From a virus, in IMG/VR virus record IMGVR_UViG_3300035698_003935, positions 1 to 40,617 of that record: DNA of 40,617 nt; one strand, given 5' to 3'. The notes beneath the pieces were generated by a model. It worked only from the letters and a program-made list of their open reading frames with translations, was not told the DNA's origin and made no database searches. Both the position numbers and the translations under genes were made by a program. Numbering within the stretch: position 1 is the stretch's first letter; each line of letters begins with the position of its first letter. Of the stretch, positions 7,344-14,839 are shown piece by piece.

Positions 7344-7813
7344 CTAGAGAAGACGCTATAAATAATATACTAGATGAGATAGGTGATGCCCTTGTAATAT
7401 CTACTACTGGTAAGATTTCTAGGGAACTATATGAACTTAGAATTAAGAGAGGAGAAGAACCTAATGACTTCTATATGATGGGTAGTATGGGACATGCTCT
7501 CCCTATAGGTATAGGAGTTGCTCTTGCGACAGATAAAGAGGTTGTTGTGATTGATGGTGATGGTGCTGCCCTAATGCAAATGGGAGCTATCGCTACAATG
7601 AAACACTATAAACTAAACCATAAAAATCTAAGACATTATGTATTAAATAATAACTCTTATGATTCTACTGGAGGACAAGAGACAACATACTTTCCAGAAC
7701 TGTTCCCTAATACAGAGACTATATTTGTAGACAAAGGTTGTAGGGATGACCTAGGAAGAATACCATTGACGCCTAAACAAATAGTAAAAAACTTTAGAAA
7801 TAAAATAAAATAA
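7340..7813 (+). CDS. Phosphonopyruvate decarboxylase, beta (C-terminal) half
   Basis: A 157-residue thiamine-diphosphate-binding half. TTGKISRELYELR at 22-34 and FYMMGSMGHALPIGIGVAL at 44-62 are hallmarks of the phosphonopyruvate/sulfopyruvate decarboxylase group. The cofactor motif runs from GDG at 73-75 to NN at 103-105, and YDSTGGQ follows. Together with the alpha half 677 bases upstream it should form an alpha-beta enzyme. It overlaps the dehydrogenase gene in an ATGA. Confidence 0.9.
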   Translation: MTREDAINNILDEIGDALVISTTGKISRELYELRIKRGEEPNDFYMMGSMGHALPIGIGVALATDKEVVVIDGDGAALMQMGAIATMKHYKLNHKNLRHYVLNNNSYDSTGGQETTYFPELFPNTETIFVDKGCRDDLGRIPLTPKQIVKNFRNKIK

Positions 7814-7814
7814 T

Positions 7815-7955
7815 ATGAAATTTATAATATGGTATTTAGTATTTTGGGGAATGATTAGTATAGAACAATACAAGGGAGATGAGAAACCAAGCATAGGTTT
7901 GATAATGTTTATGTTGGTTATATTCTTTGGATTTTATGAATTATTTATTAAATAA
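7815..7955 (+). CDS. Small two-span membrane protein
   Basis: A 46-residue frame starting one base after the upstream TAA. It has two hydrophobic stretches (FIIWYLVFWGMI and IGLIMFMLVIFFGFYELFI) separated by a charged loop, so a small integral membrane protein is likely. It ends in TAA, then T, then the ATG of the alcohol dehydrogenase, the TAATATG junction common in this genome. Function unknown. Confidence 0.6.
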   Translation: MKFIIWYLVFWGMISIEQYKGDEKPSIGLIMFMLVIFFGFYELFIK

Positions 7956-7956
7956 T

Positions 7957-8727
7957 ATGAAAAAGCAAGAAACTAATTTTATAACACACAGGGATGTACC
8001 TGCTAACCCTACCCTAGATTTTGCAGAGAAAATGGTTGCAAGATTTAGTAAAAAAGATAAGGAAGGTAAGAGAAAGTTTGATGAGATAATATCTTGTGGT
8101 GGTGGTAGCACCATAGATGTGTGTAAATATGTCGCTACAAAACTAGGACTATATCATACAGCTATCCCTACAACAGCTGGTACTGGTAGTGAGGTAACAA
8201 GTTATGCTGTCTTAACTACTAATGGAAAGAAGATAACTTATAAGGTAGACCCACCAGATGAATATGCACTTATACCTAAACACTTAGAATCTCTTGATTA
8301 TATGGGTAGAGTTTCAGGGGTACTAGATGCTTATTGTCATGCTATAGAATCGTTATGGTCTCCTAAAAAGACGCCACAATCTACTATGTATTCTTATATG
8401 GCTATAGATATTATTGAAAGATATGGTAAATTATTCTGTCATGAAGGAATATGTGGTAAAGATATGTTGGAGGCATCAAATTATGCAGGAAGGGCTATAG
8501 AAATAACAGCAACATCTAAAAATCATGCTATGTCTTATTACCTTACAGAAAAACATAACATACCTCATGGAATTGCTTGTGGTATTATGATGAAAGCACA
8601 AAACATAGAAGAATTTGATAAATTATTTTTAGACTTAGGAATAGATTATAAAAATATATTAGAAAAAGTAGATATAAAAGCACTAGAAACTAGAGCTAAG
8701 AAATCAGAAAGGTATACAAATATATGA
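7957..8727 (+). CDS. Iron-type alcohol dehydrogenase, likely phosphonoacetaldehyde reductase
   Basis: A 256-residue group III (Fe-type) alcohol dehydrogenase. I start at the ATG at 7957, which follows the membrane-protein stop. CGGGSTIDV at 47-55 binds NAD(P), PTTAGTGSEV at 71-80 is the next family motif, and the four metal ligands are present as D124, H128, H190 and H204 with the spacing usual for the family. At about two-thirds of normal length it lacks the first nucleotide-binding strands and the C-terminal helices. Known homologues beside PEP mutase reduce phosphonoacetaldehyde to 2-hydroxyethylphosphonate, and that is the likely job here; the substrate is inferred from context. Confidence 0.85.
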   Translation: MKKQETNFITHRDVPANPTLDFAEKMVARFSKKDKEGKRKFDEIISCGGGSTIDVCKYVATKLGLYHTAIPTTAGTGSEVTSYAVLTTNGKKITYKVDPPDEYALIPKHLESLDYMGRVSGVLDAYCHAIESLWSPKKTPQSTMYSYMAIDIIERYGKLFCHEGICGKDMLEASNYAGRAIEITATSKNHAMSYYLTEKHNIPHGIACGIMMKAQNIEEFDKLFLDLGIDYKNILEKVDIKALETRAKKSERYTNI

Positions 8728-9158
8728 AATGTACAAATTGTGGAAAAAAAATAGTCTATAAAGAATTTTATGATGAGGATAATCTTGTTCTAGTAGATAG
8801 AGATATTAAGGATATAGCTACAATGAATGTGGTTAAAACAAATAATAGTGGTGGTAAAACAACATATGTTAAAGCTAAACTATTACATAATGCTAGGAAG
8901 AAATTAATAAAAAATACTGTATTCAATCCTAATTCATTTGTTATGAGAGAGTTTCATATTGCACCAGAAATAGAAGAATACTGTCTATCAGACATAGAAC
9001 CATCTTATTCTAAATGTGATGGTATAGAGAAGTGTAATGTTGTAGAAATATTATGTCCGTGTAAAGAGGGTATAGTAACACACGAAACTGATGTTGAAAA
9101 GAATCTATTACTAAATTACACTCACAGTATATTTAATAAATTATTTAATAATATATGA
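8724..9158 (+). CDS. Zinc-binding hypothetical protein
   Basis: A 144-residue protein opening with CTNCGKK, a zinc knuckle, and carrying further Cys residues toward its C-terminus (CDGIEKC, CPC) that could complete a zinc site. No known family recognised. ATGA overlaps join it to the alcohol dehydrogenase and to the cytidylyltransferase, so it lies inside the presumed phosphonate activation pathway. Confidence 0.6.
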   Translation: MKCTNCGKKIVYKEFYDEDNLVLVDRDIKDIATMNVVKTNNSGGKTTYVKAKLLHNARKKLIKNTVFNPNSFVMREFHIAPEIEEYCLSDIEPSYSKCDGIEKCNVVEILCPCKEGIVTHETDVEKNLLLNYTHSIFNKLFNNI

Positions 9159-9556
9159 CAATAGGATACCTACCATTTACAGGAGACCTCTTCCACGTTG
9201 GACACCTAAGAGCCATAGAACAGTGTCACAAGCTTTGTGATGTATTAGTTATAGGTCTTCTTAGTGATGGAGCTATAAAGAAATATAAAGGACAACCGCC
9301 TATAATACCTTGGAGAGAAAGAGATGAAATAATACTTCACTCTGGTCTATCATTGGTTGTAGCGAAACAACACAGTCTAAACCCTGCTAGTAACCTTAAG
9401 GCACATAAGATAGATGTTATGTTTTCTGGTGATGGGTTTGAATCTGTAGAGAAAGCAGCTGCTAAGAGATATAAAGTTAAACTTGTCAAGATAGATTATT
9501 GTTCTAAACAAAGCACAAGTAAAATTAAAAAGAAAGTATATGACCAAGCTAAATAA
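9155..9556 (+). CDS. Cytidylyltransferase, TagD-like; likely activates a phosphonate
   Basis: A 133-residue nucleotidyltransferase of the glycerol-3-phosphate/choline-phosphate cytidylyltransferase type, about full length. GDLFHVGHLRAIEQC carries the HxGH motif (H14, H17), IPWRERDEII is the mid-chain helix, and KQSTSKI near the end corresponds to RTSTSQI, which contacts the CTP phosphates. Such enzymes join CTP to a phosphate or phosphonate. With PEP mutase, decarboxylase and reductase upstream, 2-hydroxyethylphosphonate is the likely acceptor; glycerol-3-phosphate cannot be excluded. It overlaps the next gene by 17 bases. Confidence 0.85.
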   Translation: MTIGYLPFTGDLFHVGHLRAIEQCHKLCDVLVIGLLSDGAIKKYKGQPPIIPWRERDEIILHSGLSLVVAKQHSLNPASNLKAHKIDVMFSGDGFESVEKAAAKRYKVKLVKIDYCSKQSTSKIKKKVYDQAK

Positions 9557-9854
9557 AATTAGATGTTATATATGTGATAAACATTTAGGGTATGAGGCTA
9601 TAAATTATAGTGATATAAAATATATGCCTAAAGACTTCTATAGGTGTAATAACTATAAAATATATCACATGAATAAAGCTACAGTAGTAGATGAGATTAA
9701 AGTTAAGACACATATAGATGTATTTTATAATGATTATAATATATGTCCTAAATGTATAGATAAATTATTAAGATATATAGATTACTATGACCAAAACAGA
9801 AATAAACAAACTAAAAAAGCTACTACATCAGCTAGTAGTAGTAAGAGACGGTAA
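9540..9854 (+). CDS. Zinc-ribbon-like hypothetical protein
   Basis: A 104-residue protein with CYICD near the N-terminus and CPKC near residue 75, which together could bind one zinc. The tail is short, polar and Ser/Lys-rich and is encoded within a 68-base overlap with the HNH gene, so its last residues may be shaped by that gene. Function unknown. Confidence 0.55.
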   Translation: MTKLNKIRCYICDKHLGYEAINYSDIKYMPKDFYRCNNYKIYHMNKATVVDEIKVKTHIDVFYNDYNICPKCIDKLLRYIDYYDQNRNKQTKKATTSASSSKRR

Positions 9855-10158
9855 ATGTCTTAAGTGTGGTAATACAAAGAAATTACATGCGTCTCATATT
9901 TATCCTAAAGGTGGTTATCCTCATATGAAATGGATGCCCAGAAATTTGAAGGCTCTCTGTTTCTTCTGTCATCTCCATTGGTGGCACAAGAATCCTATTG
10001 AAGCAGGAGACTGGTATAAGAAGGCTTACCCTACTAATACTAGATATCTCAAGAAGAAATCACTAGAAAACAATGGACTAAAGAAACATTTAGATTTTAA
10101 ATATAATGAAAGGAAATTAAAGTATGCTATCAAAAAAGCAATTCATGAAAAAATATAA
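9787..10158 (+). CDS. HNH nuclease-like protein
   Basis: A 123-residue HNH-type protein. RDGKCLKCGNTKKLHASHI gives the first zinc knuckle and the His pair of the ββα-metal motif, and LKALCFFCHLHWWHKNP gives the second knuckle and the final His cluster. Similar small phage proteins with ASHIYPKG and CxxCHxxWHKNP are annotated as HNH or NinG/Rap-like. Role may be in recombination, or packaging-associated cleavage. The start lies well inside the preceding gene, but a later start would cut the helix before the first knuckle. Confidence 0.75.
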   Translation: MTKTEINKLKKLLHQLVVVRDGKCLKCGNTKKLHASHIYPKGGYPHMKWMPRNLKALCFFCHLHWWHKNPIEAGDWYKKAYPTNTRYLKKKSLENNGLKKHLDFKYNERKLKYAIKKAIHEKI

Positions 10159-10408
10159 TGACGGTGAGTTTAACAACAACACTATTAGTCTTTGGAAAAT
10201 GTTTACTGAAATGAAGAAGTGTCATATGTGTAAGAAGAAATTTCCTGATGGAGTAACAAGAAAAAATCCAGGTACTATATTTCCATTTAAGGCTTTCTAT
10301 ATGTTTACACCCGAGTTTCTTGTACATATGCAGACAACACACGGAATAACACCAGATGCGTTCGATATAATTTTAAATAAATGGAAGGAAAAACACAATG
10401 CTAAATAG
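10124..10408 (+). CDS. Small zinc-knuckle hypothetical protein
   Basis: A 94-residue protein with one CHMC knuckle (MKKCHMCKKKFPDGVTRKNPG) and a helical C-terminus. The start at 10124 is chosen because AAAGGA lies about nine bases upstream; an alternative ATG at 10145 has no such site. It overlaps the HNH gene by 35 bases and the winged-helix gene by 11. Function unknown. Confidence 0.55.
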   Translation: MLSKKQFMKKYNDGEFNNNTISLWKMFTEMKKCHMCKKKFPDGVTRKNPGTIFPFKAFYMFTPEFLVHMQTTHGITPDAFDIILNKWKEKHNAK

Positions 10409-10670
10409 ACTCACCCCCAAACAAAAACAAGTTCTTAATGTTATAGTGAATTATTATAATCAACATAAAGACTCACCATCTATAAGAGTTATAAGAGATG
10501 TTGTGGCGAAAGACATATCTCATATTGCTATCAATGATAGAATAAAAGCCCTCGTTGTGAAGGGCTATCTTGAGAATGATGAAGGTAAATATTACCCTAC
10601 AACTGAAGGACTAGACCAGTTGCTATTAGATGCTGGAGACCTAGCTAGAATTAAACTAACAAACAAATGA
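10398..10670 (+). CDS. Winged-helix DNA-binding protein, LexA-N-terminus-like
   Basis: A 90-residue protein. LTPKQKQVLNVIVNYY then HKDSPSIRVIRD resembles the LexA DNA-binding domain (TxRQxxxLxxI, then GxxPSxREI), followed by a recognition-helix region and a basic wing (VVKGYLENDEGKYYPT). There is no protease domain, so it would not self-cleave like LexA. It may regulate one of the two operons. Linked by overlap to its neighbours. Confidence 0.65.
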   Translation: MLNRLTPKQKQVLNVIVNYYNQHKDSPSIRVIRDVVAKDISHIAINDRIKALVVKGYLENDEGKYYPTTEGLDQLLLDAGDLARIKLTNK

Positions 10671-11062
10671 AGGAGCTTGGGGAGAGATTATACAAACTAC
10701 AGTCCGAAGCTATAAGATTTAAGTCCATATTAAATGAGGCTAAGTTAGCATTAGGTATCGCCCTTAACCAACTAAAAGATATATATGATGAGGGGGAATT
10801 TGAAGGGATGTATGAACTAGACCCAGACGATACAACCTTTAATCATTTTCTAGCAGAGCTTCACACAAACAAAAGAAGAACATATCAGATGATGAGTAAT
10901 TCTAATTATGTTCTTGACATGGAAATCCCTCCAGAAAAATATAGCCTCCTAGATAGTTCCCTTATAGATTTATGTCGTCGCAATAACCTTAATCCTCTTG
11001 ACTATATAGAATTAAGTTATAGTGACGTTTTAAGCCTAACAAAAAAGACAACTAACGAATAG
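10667..11062 (+). CDS. Hypothetical protein, last gene of the plus-strand operon
   Basis: A 131-residue mostly helical protein (LYKLQSEAIRFKSILNEAKLALG) with a C-terminal part ending in LSYSDVLSLTKKTTNE. No family recognised. It starts in an ATGA overlap with the winged-helix gene. Its distance from the minus-strand operon end (about 150 bases) marks the end of the long plus-strand run. Confidence 0.6.
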   Translation: MKELGERLYKLQSEAIRFKSILNEAKLALGIALNQLKDIYDEGEFEGMYELDPDDTTFNHFLAELHTNKRRTYQMMSNSNYVLDMEIPPEKYSLLDSSLIDLCRRNNLNPLDYIELSYSDVLSLTKKTTNE

Positions 11063-11081
11063 TCATCTTTTATATATAAAC

Positions 11082-11112
11082 CTCACCAGTGAGCTCGTGT
11101 GAGTCACAGTGA
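11082..11112. promoter_or_regulatory. Paired palindromes with GTGA repeated every 10 bases
   Basis: CTCACCAGTGAG (11082-11093) is a perfect 5-bp inverted repeat with a CA centre, and TGTGAGTCACA (11098-11108) is a second palindrome around one base. GTGA recurs at 11089, 11099 and 11109, one helical turn apart. It lies between convergent operons. No U-tract follows, so it is not a standard intrinsic terminator; a protein-binding site is possible. Confidence 0.35.
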
Positions 11113-11126
11113 TGTATTAAAACAAT

Positions 11127-11228
11127 ATGTTCATAAAAATACTAATAATTATATTGCTTATAGTAATAATTAAAAAACAGAATAACTCGGTAAGTACTAT
11201 ACCAGATATTATTGAGAACGAAGAATAA
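11127..11228 (+). CDS. Possible tiny membrane peptide
   Basis: A 33-residue frame with one strongly hydrophobic stretch (IKILIIILLIVIIKK) and an acidic tail. Its 3' end overlaps the end of the convergent minus-strand virion gene by 20 bases. No ribosome site; the start context is AATATG, like many genes here. It could be chance in AT-rich DNA. Confidence 0.3.
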   Translation: MFIKILIIILLIVIIKKQNNSVSTIPDIIENEE

Positions 11229-12597
11229 GTAAATCTGTTATTCTCTTTATTAAATCATTTTTACTAAATCCAGCTAACTTGGTATAGAGTTGTGCTCTTC
11301 CAGTCCTATTAGCTACGCTTGTTCCAGGTGCTGTTATTAATGACACTGCTGTTGCCAATGGACCATGCTTTATTTCTTCTGCTAATCCACCACTAAGTAT
11401 CTTATTAGCCACAGAGTTAGAAGATACATTAGCTACGTCATTAGCTATTGCCCATTTCTCATTTAATGTAGATATTGTAGGGATAGATTTTTCTATCTCT
11501 TTTCTAAATCCACCACTAATTCCTTTAAATAATTTAGCTCTAAAACTGTCTGCTGCACTTGTTCCTTGAACCCAAGCTGATTTAGGTATCTTCTCTGAGA
11601 ATAATATTTTATATCTATTAGCATCAGCTACTGACATTTTAGCAGGTATCTTATCTATAACACTCTTTATAGCATTGACTTCACTTTTCTTAAGTAATGA
11701 TACTGCTATCTCATCATCAAATGCTGTCTCAAATTGTTTAACCACATCTGATTTATTTACTATATTTTTGCTTGTTTTAAGTGTTTCACCAATCGCTGTT
11801 CCTAGCGATTTTTTGTTTGCTACAGATTTAACAAATATCTTATCTATACTTCCTTTATAACCTTCTCTATTAACCTTACTAGCAAAAGACTCTGCTCCTT
11901 TTCTAAGGTCAGATGCTACTCTTGTTTTACTTGGTTGTAGTGCTCTTGCAGTAAGTGTCTCACCTTTCTTCTGAAATGTTTTAGATGCTTTTCCTGCTAT
12001 GGTAGATAATAGAAATGATGTTGCTCCAGATATTGCACCAGATGTAATTGCTTTGGTAGCTACACTTTTAAAGTCTTCACCTTCCTGTAATGCTTCTCCT
12101 GCACCTCTAGTAGCTCCTATTCCTGCACCCTTTAAACCAATCTGTGCTGGTTTACTTAATTTAGATGCAACACTTGCTCCAGCAAATCCAGTTGCAAATG
12201 GTGCTATACTTGCAGCAGTTGTCAATGCCTCTCCTGCCACTTTACCCACTTCTTTTTTAGCACTAATATCTTGTCCAGTAATATTCTCAAATGCTTCTGG
12301 TGATTTAGATATTTGTTCTCTAACTATTGGGTCAAACTGTGCTAGTGATGTTCCTATTCTTTTACCTTGTTCACCTACAAATTCAGTAGCTTGTTTTATA
12401 CCAAAGAATTTAGACAAGGGACTTAAGAAAAACTTTTCACCTATATCACTTGTAGTTTCAAGAACAGATTTCTTTCTTTTTTTAGTTGGAAGTTCTTTGG
12501 TTGCACTCTGTAGATATTGTTTTATCTTAGCATCTGGCACACCAGCCTTCTTTAATTTTTGCACATTCTGTGCTATTTGTTGTCTAGTTAATGCCAT
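11209..12597 (-). CDS. Large late virion protein, ejection-protein candidate
   Basis: A 462-residue protein and the last gene of the virion operon. It starts with a short basic helical domain (LTRQQIAQNVQKLKKAGVPDAKIKQYL), then Gly/Ala-rich weakly hydrophobic helices (about residues 115-205, for example FATGFAGASVASKL), then long charged helices. In podoviruses the last virion genes often encode internal proteins that pass into the host envelope with the DNA, and the Gly/Ala-rich part suits that. No catalytic motif seen. The start overlaps the upstream gene by 14 bases. Confidence 0.6.
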   Translation of the reverse strand: MALTRQQIAQNVQKLKKAGVPDAKIKQYLQSATKELPTKKRKKSVLETTSDIGEKFFLSPLSKFFGIKQATEFVGEQGKRIGTSLAQFDPIVREQISKSPEAFENITGQDISAKKEVGKVAGEALTTAASIAPFATGFAGASVASKLSKPAQIGLKGAGIGATRGAGEALQEGEDFKSVATKAITSGAISGATSFLLSTIAGKASKTFQKKGETLTARALQPSKTRVASDLRKGAESFASKVNREGYKGSIDKIFVKSVANKKSLGTAIGETLKTSKNIVNKSDVVKQFETAFDDEIAVSLLKKSEVNAIKSVIDKIPAKMSVADANRYKILFSEKIPKSAWVQGTSAADSFRAKLFKGISGGFRKEIEKSIPTISTLNEKWAIANDVANVSSNSVANKILSGGLAEEIKHGPLATAVSLITAPGTSVANRTGRAQLYTKLAGFSKNDLIKRITDLLILRSQ

Positions 12598-14587
12598 ATT
12601 GTTGTAATAAGTTGTTTAATATATCGCCAGAGTCTTCGCTAGTATTCTCAAGATTAGGTATAGCATTAGGAAAGTCATCAAAGTTTATACCAAGTTGTAA
12701 TTGATATTGATTTTTAATTCCTTCTGTAAGTATTCTTAGATTATCTATATTTACTTCTTTTGTATCCGATATTGATGGTAATGCTTTTTTCAATCTAGCC
12801 ATTTCTTTTGTTGATACAGCTACTCCAGAAATAGATTTAACAAAGTTAGCTGCTATTGCTGTTGACATTGCAACAAATTCATTTTCCTCTGTAGTACTTG
12901 TACCTCTATGTCTTGTTCCTGGAACTATTGGAAAGCCTAAAACCTCAACACCAGAAACTCCTAATCCTTTTAATGGACCAGTCTCTACTCCATCGTCTAA
13001 TAGTTCCATTAACTTTTTAGCATTTTTAAATATTGCAATAGATGAAAATGCTGCTGATTGTTGTCCAGCTGGGAGAGATGATATTGCATTTCTTAATACC
13101 TCGTTTTCTTCTTCTTCACCGCTTATTTCTTCTGAGAACAATCTTCCTCCAGGTTGTTCATTAGAATATATATCTTTTACAATTTGGTCTTTTATAGCGT
13201 CTGGTAATGCTCCAAATTCTTGTGGTGAATTAATATCATAATCATCTAATATCTCTTGTCCTGTGTGATTCTTATACCAGTAGAATGGTGATATGTCACC
13301 ACCAGCATTGTCTATTATTTCTTTACCAAGTATAAACTTAGATGCTTCTAATCCTTGTTCTGCTGAACCAAAGTTAATTGTTGCTAATCCTCCACCAAAA
13401 TCCCTACCTTCTTCTACTCCGAAATTAAATCCAGCTTCTGTGAGAGCATCTTGCCACTCTGGTCTTGCTGTAGATATTGCTATAGGATTAAAGTTTCTAT
13501 CTGTTCTTGTTACTGCTGTTTGTGCTGGTAATAATTGTCCTGTTGCTGGGTCAAAAGTTGAAAAGTCTCCATCATCATCTACTAATTGTAAATCACTTCT
13601 TTCAGAGTCTACTTGTCTTCTGTTAGCCTCTGTGGAAATCATAGGAGATAATTTTTCTACCATTGTAGCATAATCATCTTGTAGTGATAATCCTGCATCA
13701 GAAAAGCTAATTCCAAACTTAGCAGCATCAATAATAAGAGCTTGTTTCTGTGTTAATTCTGCTTTATTCTGAGTATTCATATTACTAAGGAAATTCATTC
13801 TATCTACATTGAATTGTTTTTGTTCAGCATCTAAATTAACAACATCTGCTTCTTCCATATCTGCTATCTTTTGTCTTCTAGCTATTTCTTCTGATATGTC
13901 TGCCATTTCTTGTGTGAAAAATGTATTCACTGTTGACTGTGCAGCATTATAATTCTTTTGTAATGTGTCAGATTCTAATAAGAGTAAATTTAGGTCAGCA
14001 TTATATTGTCTATTTAGTTCAGCTTCTTTACCTCTAAATAATCTCATTGTTTCAGAGTCGCCTATTAGTGCATTTCTACCTGCTGCGTGTGATGCTTGTA
14101 ATCTCTTCATCCTGCTATCTATTTCATCTAGTGCATCTTTCTTCGCTCTTAAGTCTTGTTCTTCTTCTAATCTTCCTAACACTGACGCTCTTTCTTCATC
14201 TGGTCTACGACCTACATCTAACAAAGCTGTGTCTCTTTCTGATTCTTCTGTAACCCTTCTTGTCTCTAGGTCTGACTGTTGATTTTCTAGTAATCTCGCT
14301 TGTTGTCTTTCTATCTCAGTTCCAGCAAATTCTGATAATGCTGTTGTTCTTGCACTATCTATTCCATCATCTACTAAGCCAAGTCTATTGTCTGTGCCTA
14401 TAGATGGGTCAAGATTAGTATCTCTATCAGGTGCTAAACTTCCAAGATTCAAAGACTGACCTGCAAATATCAGGTTAGGATTTGTTATATTAGGATTAAA
14501 CTGCATTAGTTGTTCTTGCGATAACCCAGAACTCTGAGCTATACTAGAAAGTGTGTCCCCACTTTGTATTTCATGTGTGTCTACCAT
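12584..14587 (-). CDS. LysM-containing virion protein
   Basis: At 667 residues this is the largest protein in the genome. Residues about 4-50 form a LysM domain (EIQSGDTLSSIAQSSGL ... PNLIFAGQSL), which binds N-acetylglucosamine in peptidoglycan or chitin-like glycans. A long Gln/Glu/Arg-rich coiled coil follows (about 90-290). The region near 375-450 (FGSAEQGLEASKFILG ... SPFYWYKNHTG) faintly recalls lysozyme-like domains, but I see no secure catalytic Glu. It lies beside the terminal virion gene; together they may form the internal or tail-tip ejection apparatus acting on the wall during entry. Confidence 0.7.
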   Translation of the reverse strand: MVDTHEIQSGDTLSSIAQSSGLSQEQLMQFNPNITNPNLIFAGQSLNLGSLAPDRDTNLDPSIGTDNRLGLVDDGIDSARTTALSEFAGTEIERQQARLLENQQSDLETRRVTEESERDTALLDVGRRPDEERASVLGRLEEEQDLRAKKDALDEIDSRMKRLQASHAAGRNALIGDSETMRLFRGKEAELNRQYNADLNLLLLESDTLQKNYNAAQSTVNTFFTQEMADISEEIARRQKIADMEEADVVNLDAEQKQFNVDRMNFLSNMNTQNKAELTQKQALIIDAAKFGISFSDAGLSLQDDYATMVEKLSPMISTEANRRQVDSERSDLQLVDDDGDFSTFDPATGQLLPAQTAVTRTDRNFNPIAISTARPEWQDALTEAGFNFGVEEGRDFGGGLATINFGSAEQGLEASKFILGKEIIDNAGGDISPFYWYKNHTGQEILDDYDINSPQEFGALPDAIKDQIVKDIYSNEQPGGRLFSEEISGEEEENEVLRNAISSLPAGQQSAAFSSIAIFKNAKKLMELLDDGVETGPLKGLGVSGVEVLGFPIVPGTRHRGTSTTEENEFVAMSTAIAANFVKSISGVAVSTKEMARLKKALPSISDTKEVNIDNLRILTEGIKNQYQLQLGINFDDFPNAIPNLENTSEDSGDILNNLLQQYGIN

Positions 14588-14605
14588 ATTTTTATATTAA
14601 TTATT

Positions 14606-14839
14606 TTAAGCTGCGGTTAATGTATTCTTATACCAAGCAGCATTTTTATTATCATAGATATATAAGTTTGCTGTTGCACCGTCTCTATGTATTTTAATTT
14701 GTTGATTAAACCTTTTAGGTGTATATGTGGGACCAGTTACTGATTCTACAGTTTCTACCATTCCTATTAAATCATAAATAGATATTAACTGTGAGTCAAC
14801 ACCATTATGATTATGTCTTTTGTATTCTTCTTCTATCAT
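14606..14839 (-). CDS. Small tail or fibre-associated protein
   Basis: A 77-residue protein beginning EEEYKRHNHNGVDSQLI; the H-N-H-N-G-x-D motif is common in phage fibre and structural proteins at attachment points. The rest is beta-rich (IKIHRDGATANLYIYDNKN). It overlaps the nozzle-candidate gene by four bases and lies before the LysM gene. Confidence 0.55.
   Translation of the reverse strand: MIEEEYKRHNHNGVDSQLISIYDLIGMVETVESVTGPTYTPKRFNQQIKIHRDGATANLYIYDNKNAAWYKNTLTAA

Noticed and set aside
6349-7813. Sulfopyruvate decarboxylase (coenzyme M pathway)
   Set aside because: The families are close, but PEP mutase stands in the same operon and no other coenzyme M gene is present.
10398-10670. 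Complete LexA or CI-type repressor
   Set aside because: Only a winged-helix domain of 90 residues is present; there is no Ser-Lys protease domain.
11999-12607. A 202-codon plus-strand open frame opposite the last virion gene
   Set aside because: It is antisense to a well-supported gene, its translation is low-complexity (Ala, Pro, Ser, Leu) as expected from mirrored codons, and it has no ribosome site. The same holds for frames at 13293-13673, 13965-14282, 20465-20803, 28026-28352, 31202-31480, 32469-32789 and 33222-33551.
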